Shown here: piece after piece, positions 8,043-16,984 of the stretch
Position numbering within the stretch: the first letter of the stretch is position 1
How the letters are laid out: every line of letters begins with the position of its first letter
Assembly (NCBI RefSeq): GCF_017355885.1
Contig: NZ_JAFEUU010000003.1
Span: forward strand, 310,001 to 374,000
Direction of reading: 5' to 3'
DNA: 64,000 nucleotides
Source: Sabulicella rubraurantiaca
GTDB taxonomy: Bacteria; Pseudomonadota; Alphaproteobacteria; Acetobacterales; Acetobacteraceae
Notes under the pieces: generated by a model
The model's database searches: none
What the model saw: only the letters and a program-made list of their open reading frames with translations
What the model was told of the DNA's origin: nothing
Program-made: the position numbers and the translations under genes

Positions 8043-8210
8043 CGCGACGTGGCTGGCCAGTAGCGCGTCGATTTTCGATAGCAGTTCCAGCCCCCCTTCT
8101 AGCTCCTCCCGATAGCCTCTCCCCGCATCTATCGATGACGCGTGGAAGGGCGTCGCAAGCCCCACGCGCGCTGGTTGCATGTGGAACCCGCACCGACGCC
8201 GGGAGGGCGG

Positions 8211-9053
8211 ATGGCATCGCTGCTCGTCGCCACTTTCGAGGACGATGCCGGAGCGCGAGCCGGCGCCGAGATCCTGCGCACGCTGCATGCGGAGGGAACG
8301 GTCACAGTGTACGCCCTGGCCGTCGTTGCGCGCGGGGCGCGGGGCGCGGGGCTGGTGGCGAGCGAGCCGCTGCGCGAGGGGACGAGCCCCTCGGCTCCCG
8401 CGCTGGCAGTCGCCATCGCGGGCCTGATCTCGTTGCTGGGCGGGCCGATGCAGGCCGCTGCGCGGACGCTCAGGGCGGGGCTGGTATCGACGGTCCGCGA
8501 CCTGGAGGAGGCGGGCGTCGACGCCGCCTTCCTCGAGCGGATCGAGCGGGGCCAACTATACGGAGGCAGCGCGGTCCTCGCGGAGGTGGAGCACGGCCGC
8601 CAGACGTCGCTCGACGGCCGCCTTGTCGCGTGCGGAGGGCGCGTGCTCTGGCACAGGCTGTCGGAAGCGGCCGCCGAGGAGAGGATCCTGCGCGACATCG
8701 CGGAGCTGCGCGAGGATCTGGCCCGGCTGCGCGGCGACATGGCCGAGGCGGGGCCTACGAGTCTGAAGCAGGAGGTCATGCGCGCCCGCAAGCAGGAATT
8801 GCGGGAGGCCACGCGCCGCGCTCTGGCCTTCGCGGCCGCGCTCCGCAGGGAGGGCGCCGCGAAGGTCGCCGTGTTGCGCGCGCAGGCGGAGGCGCTGGAC
8901 GGCGATGCCCGGCTCGCCATCGAGCGACGCGCGGCAGCGGCGCGGACCGCGCTCGAACGGCGCGCCGCGAGGCTTGAACACGCTGCCGAGGACGCGTCTG
9001 CAACGCGCCCACCGGCGGGGACGCGCCGGAGCCGCCGCTCTGCCTGCGGATGA
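8211..9053 (+). CDS. DUF1269-like protein with C-terminal coiled coil
   Basis: 280 residues from the ATG at 8211, which follows GGGAGGGCGG. The N-terminal third resembles the DUF1269/general-stress family: a strand-helix start (LLVATFEDDAGARAGAEIL), then VTVYALAVVARGARG, and a hydrophobic Gly/Ala segment at about 65-80 (ALAVAIAGLISLLGG). After about residue 150 the protein is a long Arg/Glu/Ala-rich helix (EERILRDIAELREDLARLR and on to 270), very likely a coiled coil. It is the first gene of a plus-strand run of surface-related genes. The family has no firm biochemical role, and assignment to DUF1269 is by pattern. Confidence 0.6.
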   Translation: MASLLVATFEDDAGARAGAEILRTLHAEGTVTVYALAVVARGARGAGLVASEPLREGTSPSAPALAVAIAGLISLLGGPMQAAARTLRAGLVSTVRDLEEAGVDAAFLERIERGQLYGGSAVLAEVEHGRQTSLDGRLVACGGRVLWHRLSEAAAEERILRDIAELREDLARLRGDMAEAGPTSLKQEVMRARKQELREATRRALAFAAALRREGAAKVAVLRAQAEALDGDARLAIERRAAAARTALERRAARLEHAAEDASATRPPAGTRRSRRSACG

Positions 9054-9292
9054 TTCTCGACACTGATCGCGGTCGTGCGTGCTCGGTGCCCCGCGTAGCT
9101 TCACCACCCGCGGCCGGCATCGGGCGCCCCGGTTTGTCCGTCGAACCGGGACGGTCCTGGCGCGGCCGGCCAGTTTCCAGGAGTGGAGGCATGGTGGCCA
9201 GTCTCGCTGTTCCCCAAGTCATGCAGGCGACCCATCGATCGGCCCCGGCATCCGAGCCCGGGCGAGATTGGGCTGCGCGTGCTAGGCGGGCG

Positions 9293-10570
9293 ATGGTGCA
9301 TGCGCTGCTCCGTCTTCGGACTGTGCCGAGGCGCGCAGGTCCTCCCTCCGGCGCAGGCGCACGCGGCAAGGCCGGTTCGCGCTGCGTGTGCGCCCTGCTC
9401 CTCACTCTCGTGGCCGGAGGTTGCGCGCTCCAGAGACAGGGCCCCGCCGTACCCCCGCCCGACACCGAACGGGCCACGGTGCTCGGCGGGTTGGCCAATG
9501 CGCGGTTCTGGGCCGACACGCAGGTCCCGGAGCTGCGCGCGGAAGTCCTGCGGGCGCTGGAGCGCGAGCGGGCCACCCTCCGCCGCGGCGAGCGTCTCCC
9601 GCCGGCCGACCTCCTTGCCATCTCCGGCGGCAGCGACGACGGAGCCTTCGGGGCGGGCCTCCTCGTGGGCTGGACCGAGGCGGGCAACCGGCCGCGGTTC
9701 AAGCTGGTCACGGGAGTCAGCACCGGCGCCCTGATCGCCCCCTTCGCCTTCCTCGGTCCCGCCTACGATCCACAACTCCGCGAAGTGTATACCGGCATCC
9801 GTCAGTCCGATGTGTTCGTGCGCGAGAGCTACCTGACCATGCCGTTTGGCGAGGCCATCACCGACACCGCTCCGCTGTCCCGCCTGATCGCACGCCACGT
9901 GAACGAGCGCATGCTCGCGGACATCGCTGCGGAGTACGCGAAGGGGCGGCTGCTGCTGGTCGGCACGACGAACATGGACGCCATGCGGCCGGTCATTTGG
10001 AACGTGGGTGCGATCGCCGCGAGTGGGCGCCCGGGCGCGCTGGACCTCCTTCGGCGCGTCCTGCTCGCCTCGGCCTCCGTCCCGGCCGTCTTCCCGCCGG
10101 TCCTCGTCGAGGTCGAGGCCGATGGCCGCCCCTACCAGGAAATGCATGTGGATGGCGGATCGGTCGCGCATCTCTTTCTCTACCCGGCGACGCTCACTTC
10201 GGGGCGCGACCTGCGCCGCGGCGCGCTTGCCCGGACGCGGAGAGTATATGTGATCCGCAACGCGCGGCTCGATCCCGAATGGTCTGCGGTGCGGCGCAAC
10301 GTCTTCAGCATCGCCGGCCGGGCCATCTCGAGCATGATCCACTCCACCGGCGTGAACGACATCGTGCGGGTGCAGGAGATCGCGGCGCGGGACGGGATGG
10401 AATTCAATCTGGCCTATATTGGGCCGGACTTCACCGCGACGCGCGAGGAACTCTTCGACCCGGCATACATGCAGGCGCTCTTCAGCTACGCCCGCGATCA
10501 AGCACGGCGCGGCTATAGGTGGCGCAACGGCCACCCGCTGCGCACCAACGGAGAGTTGGCCGGACAGTGA
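9293..10570 (+). CDS. Patatin-like phospholipase, lipoprotein (paralogue A)
   Basis: 425 residues from the ATG at 9293. The hydrophobic stretch CALLLTLVAGGC is a lipobox-containing signal anchor, followed by the patatin fold: glycine-rich oxyanion region SGGSDDGAFGAG, nucleophile elbow GVSTG (Ser143) and catalytic Asp in VDGG (Asp287), the Ser-Asp dyad of patatin hydrolases. The segment RYVI-like VYVIRNARLDPEW is shared with the second patatin at 13658. It is expected to hydrolyse lipids or esters on the periplasmic side of the envelope. The start is uncertain: an ATG at 9191 has a better ribosome-binding site (AGGAGTGGAGG) but leaves a very long lead before the signal segment. It heads a group with DUF3300, DUF2950 and a second patatin. 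Confidence 0.85.
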   Translation: MVHALLRLRTVPRRAGPPSGAGARGKAGSRCVCALLLTLVAGGCALQRQGPAVPPPDTERATVLGGLANARFWADTQVPELRAEVLRALERERATLRRGERLPPADLLAISGGSDDGAFGAGLLVGWTEAGNRPRFKLVTGVSTGALIAPFAFLGPAYDPQLREVYTGIRQSDVFVRESYLTMPFGEAITDTAPLSRLIARHVNERMLADIAAEYAKGRLLLVGTTNMDAMRPVIWNVGAIAASGRPGALDLLRRVLLASASVPAVFPPVLVEVEADGRPYQEMHVDGGSVAHLFLYPATLTSGRDLRRGALARTRRVYVIRNARLDPEWSAVRRNVFSIAGRAISSMIHSTGVNDIVRVQEIAARDGMEFNLAYIGPDFTATREELFDPAYMQALFSYARDQARRGYRWRNGHPLRTNGELAGQ

Positions 10571-10709
10571 AGGCCGAAGATTCCTCGCATCACAGCGCGG
10601 AGATGCGCGGAATACCGACAGCGATCCGTTTCGCCCTCCTCGCAGGACGCCTGATACGAAGGTGACCAGCAGCGGGGCAGGGACCCGCCATGCGAACGAG
10701 GTGACGCCG

Positions 10710-12557
10710 ATGCAGAGCGATGCGGCGAGATTGCCCAGCTGGCACAGGACCCTGGCCCTGTGCGTAGCGGTCGCCTTTGGCGGCATTTCAGTGGCGGACT
10801 GGCGCACCGGACCCGCCTGGGCTCAGGGGACGAGTGCGGGCAGCTCGGCGCCTGCGCCGGCACGACAAGCCGCGCCCGCGGCGAACGAAAACCGGCTGAC
10901 GCAGCCGCAGCTTGAGCAGCTCCTGGCGCCGATCGCGCTCCATCCGGATACGCTGCTCATGCAGATGCTCATGGCCGCGACCTATCCGCTGGAGGTGGTG
11001 CAGGCCGAGCGCTGGCTCGGCAGGGGCAACAACGCCTCGCTGCGCGGCGAGGCCCTTGCGCGCGCCGTGGAGGGGCAGCCCTGGGATGCCAGCGTGAAGT
11101 CGCTCGTCCCATTTCCCGATGTGCTGAAGATGATGGCAGAGCAGCTCGAGTGGACGCAGCAGCTCGGCGACGCGGTGCTTGCGCAGCAGCGTGATGTCAT
11201 GAACGCCATCCAGGTCCTGCGCGGGCGTGCGCAGGCGGCGGGCAGGCTGCAGAGCGGCCCGCAGATGACGGTCAACGTTTCGCAAAACGTGGCCCCGGCT
11301 GCGCCGCCGCCGGTCAGCAATGGCGTGGTCACCGGCGGCAGTACGACCGAGGTGCGCCGGGACGTCGTCGTCACCTCCTCCGAACCTTCCGTGGTCGCGC
11401 CGCCGCAGCAGATCATCACCATTGAGCCGGCGCAGTCGGATCAGGTCTACGTGCCGGCCTACGACCCTTCGGTGGTGTATGGCAGCTGGCCCTACCCATC
11501 CTACCCGCCGGCCTATTACCCGCCGCCCGTCGGGTGGGGCGTGGGCAGCGCGCTGCTCACCGGGATGGCCTTTGCCGGTGGCGTCGCGCTCGTTGGCTCG
11601 ATGTGGGGCTGGTCGAACCCTGGCTGGAACACCGGCGACATCAACATTGACAACGACCGGGTGCGCAACATCGACCGCTCGCGCTCAGGCAATGTCAGCA
11701 ACCGGTGGCAGCACAACGCGGAGCACCGGCATGGCGTCGCCTATCGCGGCGACGACGTCCGGCAGCGCTTCCAGGGCGACCGGCCGGACCGCAACGCCGC
11801 ACGGGACGAGTTCCGGGGCCGCGTAGAAGGTGAACGCGGGAACCGAGGCGATCGCGGCAACCTCGGCGACCGGGGCAATCTCGGCGACCGAGGTGGAGCT
11901 GGCGACCGTGCCAACCTTGGCGATCGAGGCGGACCCGGCGACCGGGGAGGCGTCGGCGACCGGGGAGGCGTCGGTGACCGAGGAGGCCCCGGCGATCGCG
12001 GTGGACCCGGTGACCGCGGCAACCGGGGCGGAACTGGCGACCGGGCCGCCGCAGGCCGGCCCGGCGGAGGGCAGGCCAGCCGCCCCGCGAACAGGCCAAG
12101 CGGCGGCGCCTCGCGGCCGGCGACGGCCGACCGCGGGGCCGGCGGCCGGCAGGGTGGCGTCTCCCATGCACCAAGTGGACGGCCCTCCGTCGGCTCCGGA
12201 CAGCCGCGCGCGGCGGATCGCCAAGCCGGCGGGTTCGGCGGTGGGGCGCAGGGCTTCCAGGGCATCGGCCAGGGCGCCGACGTGCGGGCCGCCTCGCAGC
12301 GTGGCCAGGCCAGCCGCCAGTCCTTTGCGTCAGCCGGGCCAGGGGGCGGCTATGGCGGCGGTGGAGCACGCCCTTCCGCCGGAGCAGGCGGCTATGGCGG
12401 CGGGGGCGCGCGAGCCCAAGCGGGCGGGTTCAGCGGTGGCGGTGGGCGGCCTTCGGCCGGAGCGGGCGGGTTCGGCGGTGGCGGCGCGCGCGCTGGTGGC
12501 GGCGGAGGTGGCCGCGGTGGTGGAGGTGGCCGCGGTGGCGGCGGGAGGGGCCGATGA
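10710..12557 (+). CDS. DUF3300 protein with collagen-like and Gly-rich tail
   Basis: 615 residues from the ATG at 10710 (GAGGTGA upstream). A signal peptide ends near PAWAQG (about 39). The DUF3300 region follows (about 55-300), with LEQLLAPIALHPDTLL, YPLEVVQAERWL and later VYVPAYDPSVVYGSW. A hydrophobic, Gly-rich segment at about 275-300 may sit in the membrane. From residue 374 there are 24 Gly-X-Y triplets, mostly alternating GDR with GNL/GGP/GGV and with one break, then a Gly/Ser/Ala/Arg-rich tail of GGGYGGGGAR type to the end. The tail would be extended and highly charged. The stop overlaps the DUF2950 start (ATGA), so the pair is co-translated; this pairing is common among proteobacteria. 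The function of DUF3300 is unknown. Confidence 0.88.
   Translation: MQSDAARLPSWHRTLALCVAVAFGGISVADWRTGPAWAQGTSAGSSAPAPARQAAPAANENRLTQPQLEQLLAPIALHPDTLLMQMLMAATYPLEVVQAERWLGRGNNASLRGEALARAVEGQPWDASVKSLVPFPDVLKMMAEQLEWTQQLGDAVLAQQRDVMNAIQVLRGRAQAAGRLQSGPQMTVNVSQNVAPAAPPPVSNGVVTGGSTTEVRRDVVVTSSEPSVVAPPQQIITIEPAQSDQVYVPAYDPSVVYGSWPYPSYPPAYYPPPVGWGVGSALLTGMAFAGGVALVGSMWGWSNPGWNTGDINIDNDRVRNIDRSRSGNVSNRWQHNAEHRHGVAYRGDDVRQRFQGDRPDRNAARDEFRGRVEGERGNRGDRGNLGDRGNLGDRGGAGDRANLGDRGGPGDRGGVGDRGGVGDRGGPGDRGGPGDRGNRGGTGDRAAAGRPGGGQASRPANRPSGGASRPATADRGAGGRQGGVSHAPSGRPSVGSGQPRAADRQAGGFGGGAQGFQGIGQGADVRAASQRGQASRQSFASAGPGGGYGGGGARPSAGAGGYGGGGARAQAGGFSGGGGRPSAGAGGFGGGGARAGGGGGGRGGGGGRGGGGRGR
11829..12044 (+). 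repeat. Collagen-like triplet repeat in the DUF3300 gene
   Basis: 24 consecutive 9-base units encode Gly-X-Y triplets (residues 374-445 of the host protein). About half are GDR, and one unit has Ala in place of Gly. At the DNA level the units are GGCGACCGN-like and nearly identical, so length variation by slippage is plausible. Confidence 0.85.
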
Positions 12558-13558
12558 GCACGATGCGGGTTTTGCTTCTCGCCGGGACCGTGTCCCTCGC
12601 ACTCCTGCCGGGCCCCGGCGCGACCCAGACCACGGAGACGCCGACGCCCGTCCCGCCCGCCGGATCGGGTGCCGCGGCTGCGCCGTCTCGGCCGAAGCCC
12701 GTGCAGCCGCAGGGGTTCCGGACGGCGGAGGGCGGCTTCGCAGCGATGGCAGAGGCGGCACGCGCGCATGACGAACAGCGCCTGCTCCGCATCCTCGGCG
12801 AGGCAGCCCGTCGCCTCCTCCGCTCCGGCGATCCGGTGGAGGACCGTGCCGCGCGCGACCGCTTCGCGGATGCCTATGAGGAGCGGCACGAGGTCGTGAT
12901 GCACGGCCGCCACGTCGCCTTCCTGGATGTCGGCAATGATCGCTGGCGGCTGCCCATCCCCATGGTCCGGTACAACAATTTCTGGTGGTTCGACGCGCGC
13001 CATGGCTCGCAGGAGCTGATCAACCGGCGCATCGGCCGCAACGAGCTGAACACGATCCAGGTGCTGCGCGCGATCGTGGTCGCGCAGGATGACTACGCCC
13101 GGGAGGTCGGGCAGCGCGGAGCCCTGCGCGCCTATGCGCGGCGCTTCTTCTCGACGCCAGGAACGCATGACGGGCTTTATTGGCCCTCCGAGGAGGGCCA
13201 GGCGGAGAGCCCGCTCGGGCCCCTGCTCGCAGCGGCGGCCGGCACCGCCGCGGGCGCGCAGCGCGCGGCGGGCGACACCGCGCCGCGCCCCTTCCACGGC
13301 TATCTCTTCCGCATCCTGGAGTCGCAAGGGCCCGACGCCCCGGGCGGCGCGGCGGAGTTCGTGGTGAGCGGCCTGATGATCGGCGGCTTCGCCGTGATCG
13401 CGGTGCCGGCGCAGTATGGCGTCACCGGGATCCAGACCTTTCAGGTGAGCCACGCCGGCGTCGTGTACCAGCGCAACCTCGGGCCAGACACGACGCGAAT
13501 CGCCAGCGGCATCACCGCCTTCAACCCGGGGCCCGGCTGGGAAAGGGTCCAGGAGTAA
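12554..13558 (+). CDS. DUF2950 family protein
   Basis: 334 residues. A signal peptide (MRVLLLAGTVSLALLPGPGA) is followed by a Pro-rich linker to about residue 50, then the DUF2950 domain: GFRTAEGGFAAMAEAARAHD, NFWWFDARHGSQELINRRIG, RNELNTIQVLRAIVVAQDDY, and HGYLFRILESQGPDAPGGA near residue 260. The DUF2950 family is exported and of unknown function, and is usually encoded next to DUF3300 as here. Translation probably couples with the preceding gene through the ATGA overlap at 12554-12557. A second patatin lipoprotein follows 99 bases later on the same strand. Confidence 0.9.
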   Translation: MSTMRVLLLAGTVSLALLPGPGATQTTETPTPVPPAGSGAAAAPSRPKPVQPQGFRTAEGGFAAMAEAARAHDEQRLLRILGEAARRLLRSGDPVEDRAARDRFADAYEERHEVVMHGRHVAFLDVGNDRWRLPIPMVRYNNFWWFDARHGSQELINRRIGRNELNTIQVLRAIVVAQDDYAREVGQRGALRAYARRFFSTPGTHDGLYWPSEEGQAESPLGPLLAAAAGTAAGAQRAAGDTAPRPFHGYLFRILESQGPDAPGGAAEFVVSGLMIGGFAVIAVPAQYGVTGIQTFQVSHAGVVYQRNLGPDTTRIASGITAFNPGPGWERVQE

Positions 13559-13657
13559 AATGCGTGCTGCACTGACGCCGTGCGGGATCGCCACGTGCGG
13601 GTGGCGCGTCCTTCCCGGAGCGCAGCAGGAAATCTCGTCGCCGTCGCGAGGCCATCG

Positions 13658-14893
13658 ATGACCCAGTGTCCCACCACGTTCCCGGCAGTTGCGCCGCCTC
13701 GTCGGGCCCTGCTGCGGCTCGGCGCAGGGGGGTTGCTCGCCGCCGGCATGGGGGGCTGCGCGCTTCCCACACGGCGCGCCGCCGTGCCGCGCGGGCGCGC
13801 CACCGCGGCGACCGTGCTCGGCGTGCCGAATGAGCGCTTCATCCCGACCGAGGCTGCAGGCCAGGAGGGGCTTCAGCGGGAGTTCGTTGCCGCGGTCGAG
13901 CGACAGCTCGCCGCGCGTGGCCTGCCTGCCGGCGTGCCGAACCTGGAGCTGGACCTGCTCGGCATCTCCGGCGGGGGCGAGAACGGCGCTTTCGGCGCTG
14001 GGCTGCTCAATGGCTGGACCGAGCGCGGCGGCCGCCCCGTCTTCTCCGTGGTCACCGGCATCAGCACCGGCGCGCTGAGCGCGCCCTTCGCCTTCCTCGG
14101 CAGTGCTTGGGATGCGCCGCTGAGGAGCGTCTACACCGACATCACCCTGGCCGACGTGCTGATCCGGCGCAGTTACACCGCCGCGATCTGGGACGACGCG
14201 ATGGCCGACAACAGCCCGCTCTTCCGGACTATCTCCCGCTTCCTCGACGAGGCGATGATGGCCGAGATCGCACGCGCATATGCGGGCGGCCGGCTGCTGC
14301 TGGTCGGCACCTCGAACCTGGACGCGCAGGTGCCGGTGGTGTGGAACATCGGCGCCATCGCGGCGAGTGGCCACCCCAGGGCGCTCGAGACGGTGCGGCG
14401 CATCCTGCTTGCTTCCTCGGCCATTCCCGGCGCCTTCGCGCCTGTGCTGTTCGACGTGACGCTGGACGGCCAGCCGTACCAGGAGCTGCACGTGGATGGC
14501 GGCGCCTTCGCTCAGGTCTTCCTGTATCCCGCCAGCGTCTCGCAATTTCGCCGGCAGCGCATGGCCCGCCGTCTGCCCGTGGCGCCGGCCCGGGCATGGA
14601 TCATCCGCAACGCCCGCCTCGATCCCGAGTGGGCCACGGTGGAGCGGCGCACGCTCGGCATCGCTGGCCGGGCAATCGCGTCCATGATCGCGGCGAGCGG
14701 CTTCAACGACGTGCTGCGGATCTACGCCACCACGGAGCGCGACGGAGTAGACTACAACCTAGCCTATATCGGCCGGGACTTCACGGTGGAGTACGACAAG
14801 CCCTTCGACCAGGCCTATATGCGCCCGCTCTACGAGTACGGACGCGCGCGCGCGCTGCGGGGCGACGCCTGGGTCAAGCGCCCGCCATTCTGA
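13658..14893 (+). CDS. Patatin-like phospholipase, lipoprotein (paralogue B)
   Basis: 411 residues. The N-terminus carries RRALLRLGAGGLLAAGMGGC, a lipobox signal peptide whose leading arginines could also suit Tat export. The patatin core has SGGGENGAFGAG, nucleophile elbow GISTG (Ser136) and VDGG (Asp280). It aligns along its length with the patatin at 9293 (shared NLAYIG.DF, NARLDPEW, GALSAPFAFLGSAWD-type segments), so the two are tandem paralogues with the DUF3300-DUF2950 pair between them. It probably hydrolyses envelope lipids or esters. The start at 13658 is chosen because the signal peptide follows directly. Confidence 0.86.
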   Translation: MTQCPTTFPAVAPPRRALLRLGAGGLLAAGMGGCALPTRRAAVPRGRATAATVLGVPNERFIPTEAAGQEGLQREFVAAVERQLAARGLPAGVPNLELDLLGISGGGENGAFGAGLLNGWTERGGRPVFSVVTGISTGALSAPFAFLGSAWDAPLRSVYTDITLADVLIRRSYTAAIWDDAMADNSPLFRTISRFLDEAMMAEIARAYAGGRLLLVGTSNLDAQVPVVWNIGAIAASGHPRALETVRRILLASSAIPGAFAPVLFDVTLDGQPYQELHVDGGAFAQVFLYPASVSQFRRQRMARRLPVAPARAWIIRNARLDPEWATVERRTLGIAGRAIASMIAASGFNDVLRIYATTERDGVDYNLAYIGRDFTVEYDKPFDQAYMRPLYEYGRARALRGDAWVKRPPF

Positions 14894-14964
14894 CATCGGC
14901 CGCCGCCTGCGGAGGGGCCTGAGGATCGGGCCGCTTCGCGGTCTGGCCCCCGAGGCGAGCGCCG

Positions 14965-16206
14965 TCAGTGGCCGCCGCTGAACACCAGCGTCTTGAAGGG
15001 AAGCAGCAGGGCCTGGATCCGAAGCAGGATCGCATGCACCAACCCGACCGCATCCACCGCGTGCAACGCGATGTAGCGGCCGGTGGTCATGCCGGGTTCG
15101 TTCAGCCGCTCGTGGTTCCAGGTATAGGCGTTGGCGATGCAGCTGCTGCCCGGAAGCACCCCGTCCAGCCCGCCCTCGTAGACCGGTTCCAGCGCCACCA
15201 GCACGGTGCCCGGCTGGCGGAATTGCTGCAGGTCCAGGAGCTGGTCCGCGCCGCGGACCTGGCCGGTGGCGATGAAGCGCTGCACGTCCGTGACGACCAG
15301 GGGGATCACGACCCAGGGCTTCGACACGCAGGTGGCCTCGGCGGGCATGCCGGGGCGCATCACCTGCGCCTCGATCTGGCCGAACCCCGCCGCCAGCACG
15401 GGGCGCCGGAGGCCACCCTGTTCCGGCACCAGCACGCCCGCGGGACGCATCAGCGGGTTCACGACATCGCCCTCCTGCAGGAGGAACTGCTCCACCCGGC
15501 CGGACACGCCGGCGCGTACCACCGTCTTTGCCAGCGCGGCGTCCGCCTCGGCCAGCGCCGCCTCGGCGCTCGCGCGCTGGGCAGGCAATTGCTCGCTCAG
15601 CCGCGCCTCCACGGCCTGGCGCGCGGCCTGCGCCGCCTGCACCCCGGCCTGCCGGGTCTGCACCAGCACTGCCAGCCGCTCGATCTCGCGCCGCGCAACC
15701 ACGCTGGGGGCGCCGCGATTGAGCTCCACCTTCGTGTTGTACTCGTCCCGCGCCTGCTGCAGCGAACCCTGCGCCTCCAGGATGCGCGCATCCGCCTGCG
15801 CCAGATCGGCGCGGGCCGTCGCCACGGCCGCGTCCACCTCCGCCACGGCGCGGCGCGCGGTCTCCACCGCGGTCCGCTGTGTCGTGTCCACCAAGCGGAA
15901 GAGGGGCTGGCCGGCCTCGACCCGCTCGCTGCCGCGCACGAACACCTCGGCGACGCGCCCGCTCCCTTCCGGCAGGATCGGCACGCTGCGGAACACCGCG
16001 TTGGCGAAGCTCGTGGCCGGGTGGAAGTAGAAGATGGCCGTGATCAGCCCGACGGTGAGCAGCAGGCATCCCACGATGCCCCAGCGCAGCTCGAACCACA
16101 CCGAGAAGAGCGTGATCTCGTGGCCGACCCGCTTGCCCTGCACGTAGCGGCGGAAGAGGAAGTCCGGCAGGATCGTGAAGAGCGCGCAGATGATCAGTTC
16201 GAGCAT
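14965..16206 (-). CDS. HlyD-type membrane fusion protein (YiaV-like)
   Basis: 413 residues. An N-terminal membrane anchor (hydrophobic at about 3-15 and 45-62) is followed by the biotinyl-lipoyl-like half motif (GRVAEVFVRGSERVEAGQPL), a long Ala/Gln/Glu coiled-coil hairpin (about 110-215) and the returning lipoyl half (AGVSGRVEQFLLQEGDVVN), then a beta-barrel region (PGMPAEATCVSKPW). This is the periplasmic adaptor plan. A short downstream-coupled gene, 3 bases away, encodes a two-helix membrane protein, the same pairing as E. coli YiaV-YiaW. No pump ATPase, permease or outer-membrane channel is adjacent, so the transported substrate is unknown. Confidence 0.85.
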   Translation of the reverse strand: MLELIICALFTILPDFLFRRYVQGKRVGHEITLFSVWFELRWGIVGCLLLTVGLITAIFYFHPATSFANAVFRSVPILPEGSGRVAEVFVRGSERVEAGQPLFRLVDTTQRTAVETARRAVAEVDAAVATARADLAQADARILEAQGSLQQARDEYNTKVELNRGAPSVVARREIERLAVLVQTRQAGVQAAQAARQAVEARLSEQLPAQRASAEAALAEADAALAKTVVRAGVSGRVEQFLLQEGDVVNPLMRPAGVLVPEQGGLRRPVLAAGFGQIEAQVMRPGMPAEATCVSKPWVVIPLVVTDVQRFIATGQVRGADQLLDLQQFRQPGTVLVALEPVYEGGLDGVLPGSSCIANAYTWNHERLNEPGMTTGRYIALHAVDAVGLVHAILLRIQALLLPFKTLVFSGGH

Positions 16207-16209
16207 GGC

Positions 16210-16692
16210 TCAGGCCTCCGTGCGCTCGCGCGCCGCCTCATCCGCGCGTGGCCGCGGAGGGAGGGGGGCCGGCGCGGGTGGCGGCTCGTGCGGCACGCCG
16301 TGCGCCGCCGGAGCCGCCGGGCCTTCCGCCGTGTCGCCCTCGCCCGGTGCCAGCCCGGCCATCCGCTCCGTGGAGCCGGCGATCCTGCGCATCGGCCCCG
16401 TGAAGTCCGGAAGGTCCACCAGCGCGAGCAGCAGGCCGGCCACCCAGAAGATGTGCATGTGGGTGAACAGCGCGAGCAGGCCGAGCACGGCCACGATCTC
16501 GAATTGCAGCTTCTCGCCCTTGTGGGCCATTCGCTCCGGCAGCGTGTGCAGCCGCAGGAAGAGCAGGCCGAAGGCGATCACCGCGCCGATCAGGAAGATC
16601 CCCGCACCGACCAGGACCGGGTCGGACCCGTCCGGTCCGGGCAGGAAGAAGGGCAGGTGGTGCGGCGCGTCGGGGTGGGTGGGCGTGCTCAA
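16210..16692 (-). CDS. Small inner-membrane protein, YiaW/DUF3302-like
   Basis: 160 residues with two hydrophobic helices (about 27-47 VLVGAGIFLIGAVIAFGLLF, and about 64-90 FEIVAVLGLLALFTHMHIFW) separated by a basic loop (PERMAHKGEK), and a long Pro/Ala-rich cytoplasmic tail. Its layout and its position directly before an HlyD-type gene parallel E. coli yiaW-yiaV. Sequence similarity to DUF3302 is modest, so the family call is tentative. The membrane-protein call is firm. No enzymatic residue is apparent. Confidence 0.65.
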   Translation of the reverse strand: MSTPTHPDAPHHLPFFLPGPDGSDPVLVGAGIFLIGAVIAFGLLFLRLHTLPERMAHKGEKLQFEIVAVLGLLALFTHMHIFWVAGLLLALVDLPDFTGPMRRIAGSTERMAGLAPGEGDTAEGPAAPAAHGVPHEPPPAPAPLPPRPRADEAARERTEA

Positions 16693-16984
16693 GGGACCGT
16701 CCTTGCGAGGCGACGTGGCACGCCGTCACTCGGGCCGGAGGCCAACGGTGCCTGCCACTTCCGCGCACTTTCGTGCGCCGGCCAGCGGCTCTGGGCGAAG
16801 CCGCACGCGGCAGGCGCCACCCCTCCAGCCATCGTGGCGGCGTACCTCGAGAGGTCACCAACCTAGAGCGCTGCCCATCTGGGCTGGCCACCAAACGCTG
16901 TCAGTTTTCGCCGCTCCATACGTGCGACGGCCGGGCTGCCGCGACCGGAGGGATGATGGCACCGGCACGCCGTCTGCCACTGCC

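Noticed and set aside
11829-12540. Possible CRISPR-like array of short repeats
   Set aside because: Repeats are 9-base in-frame codon repeats without unique spacers, inside a coding sequence.
9293-14893. Patatins as type VI secretion effectors with Rap1a-like immunity
   Set aside because: No secretion-system gene is present, the patatins carry lipoprotein signals, and the Rap1a-like gene is separated by an AraC gene and others.
14927-14953. Possible terminator after patatin paralogue B
   Set aside because: Only a 5-bp GC stem with a 12-base loop and no T-tract.
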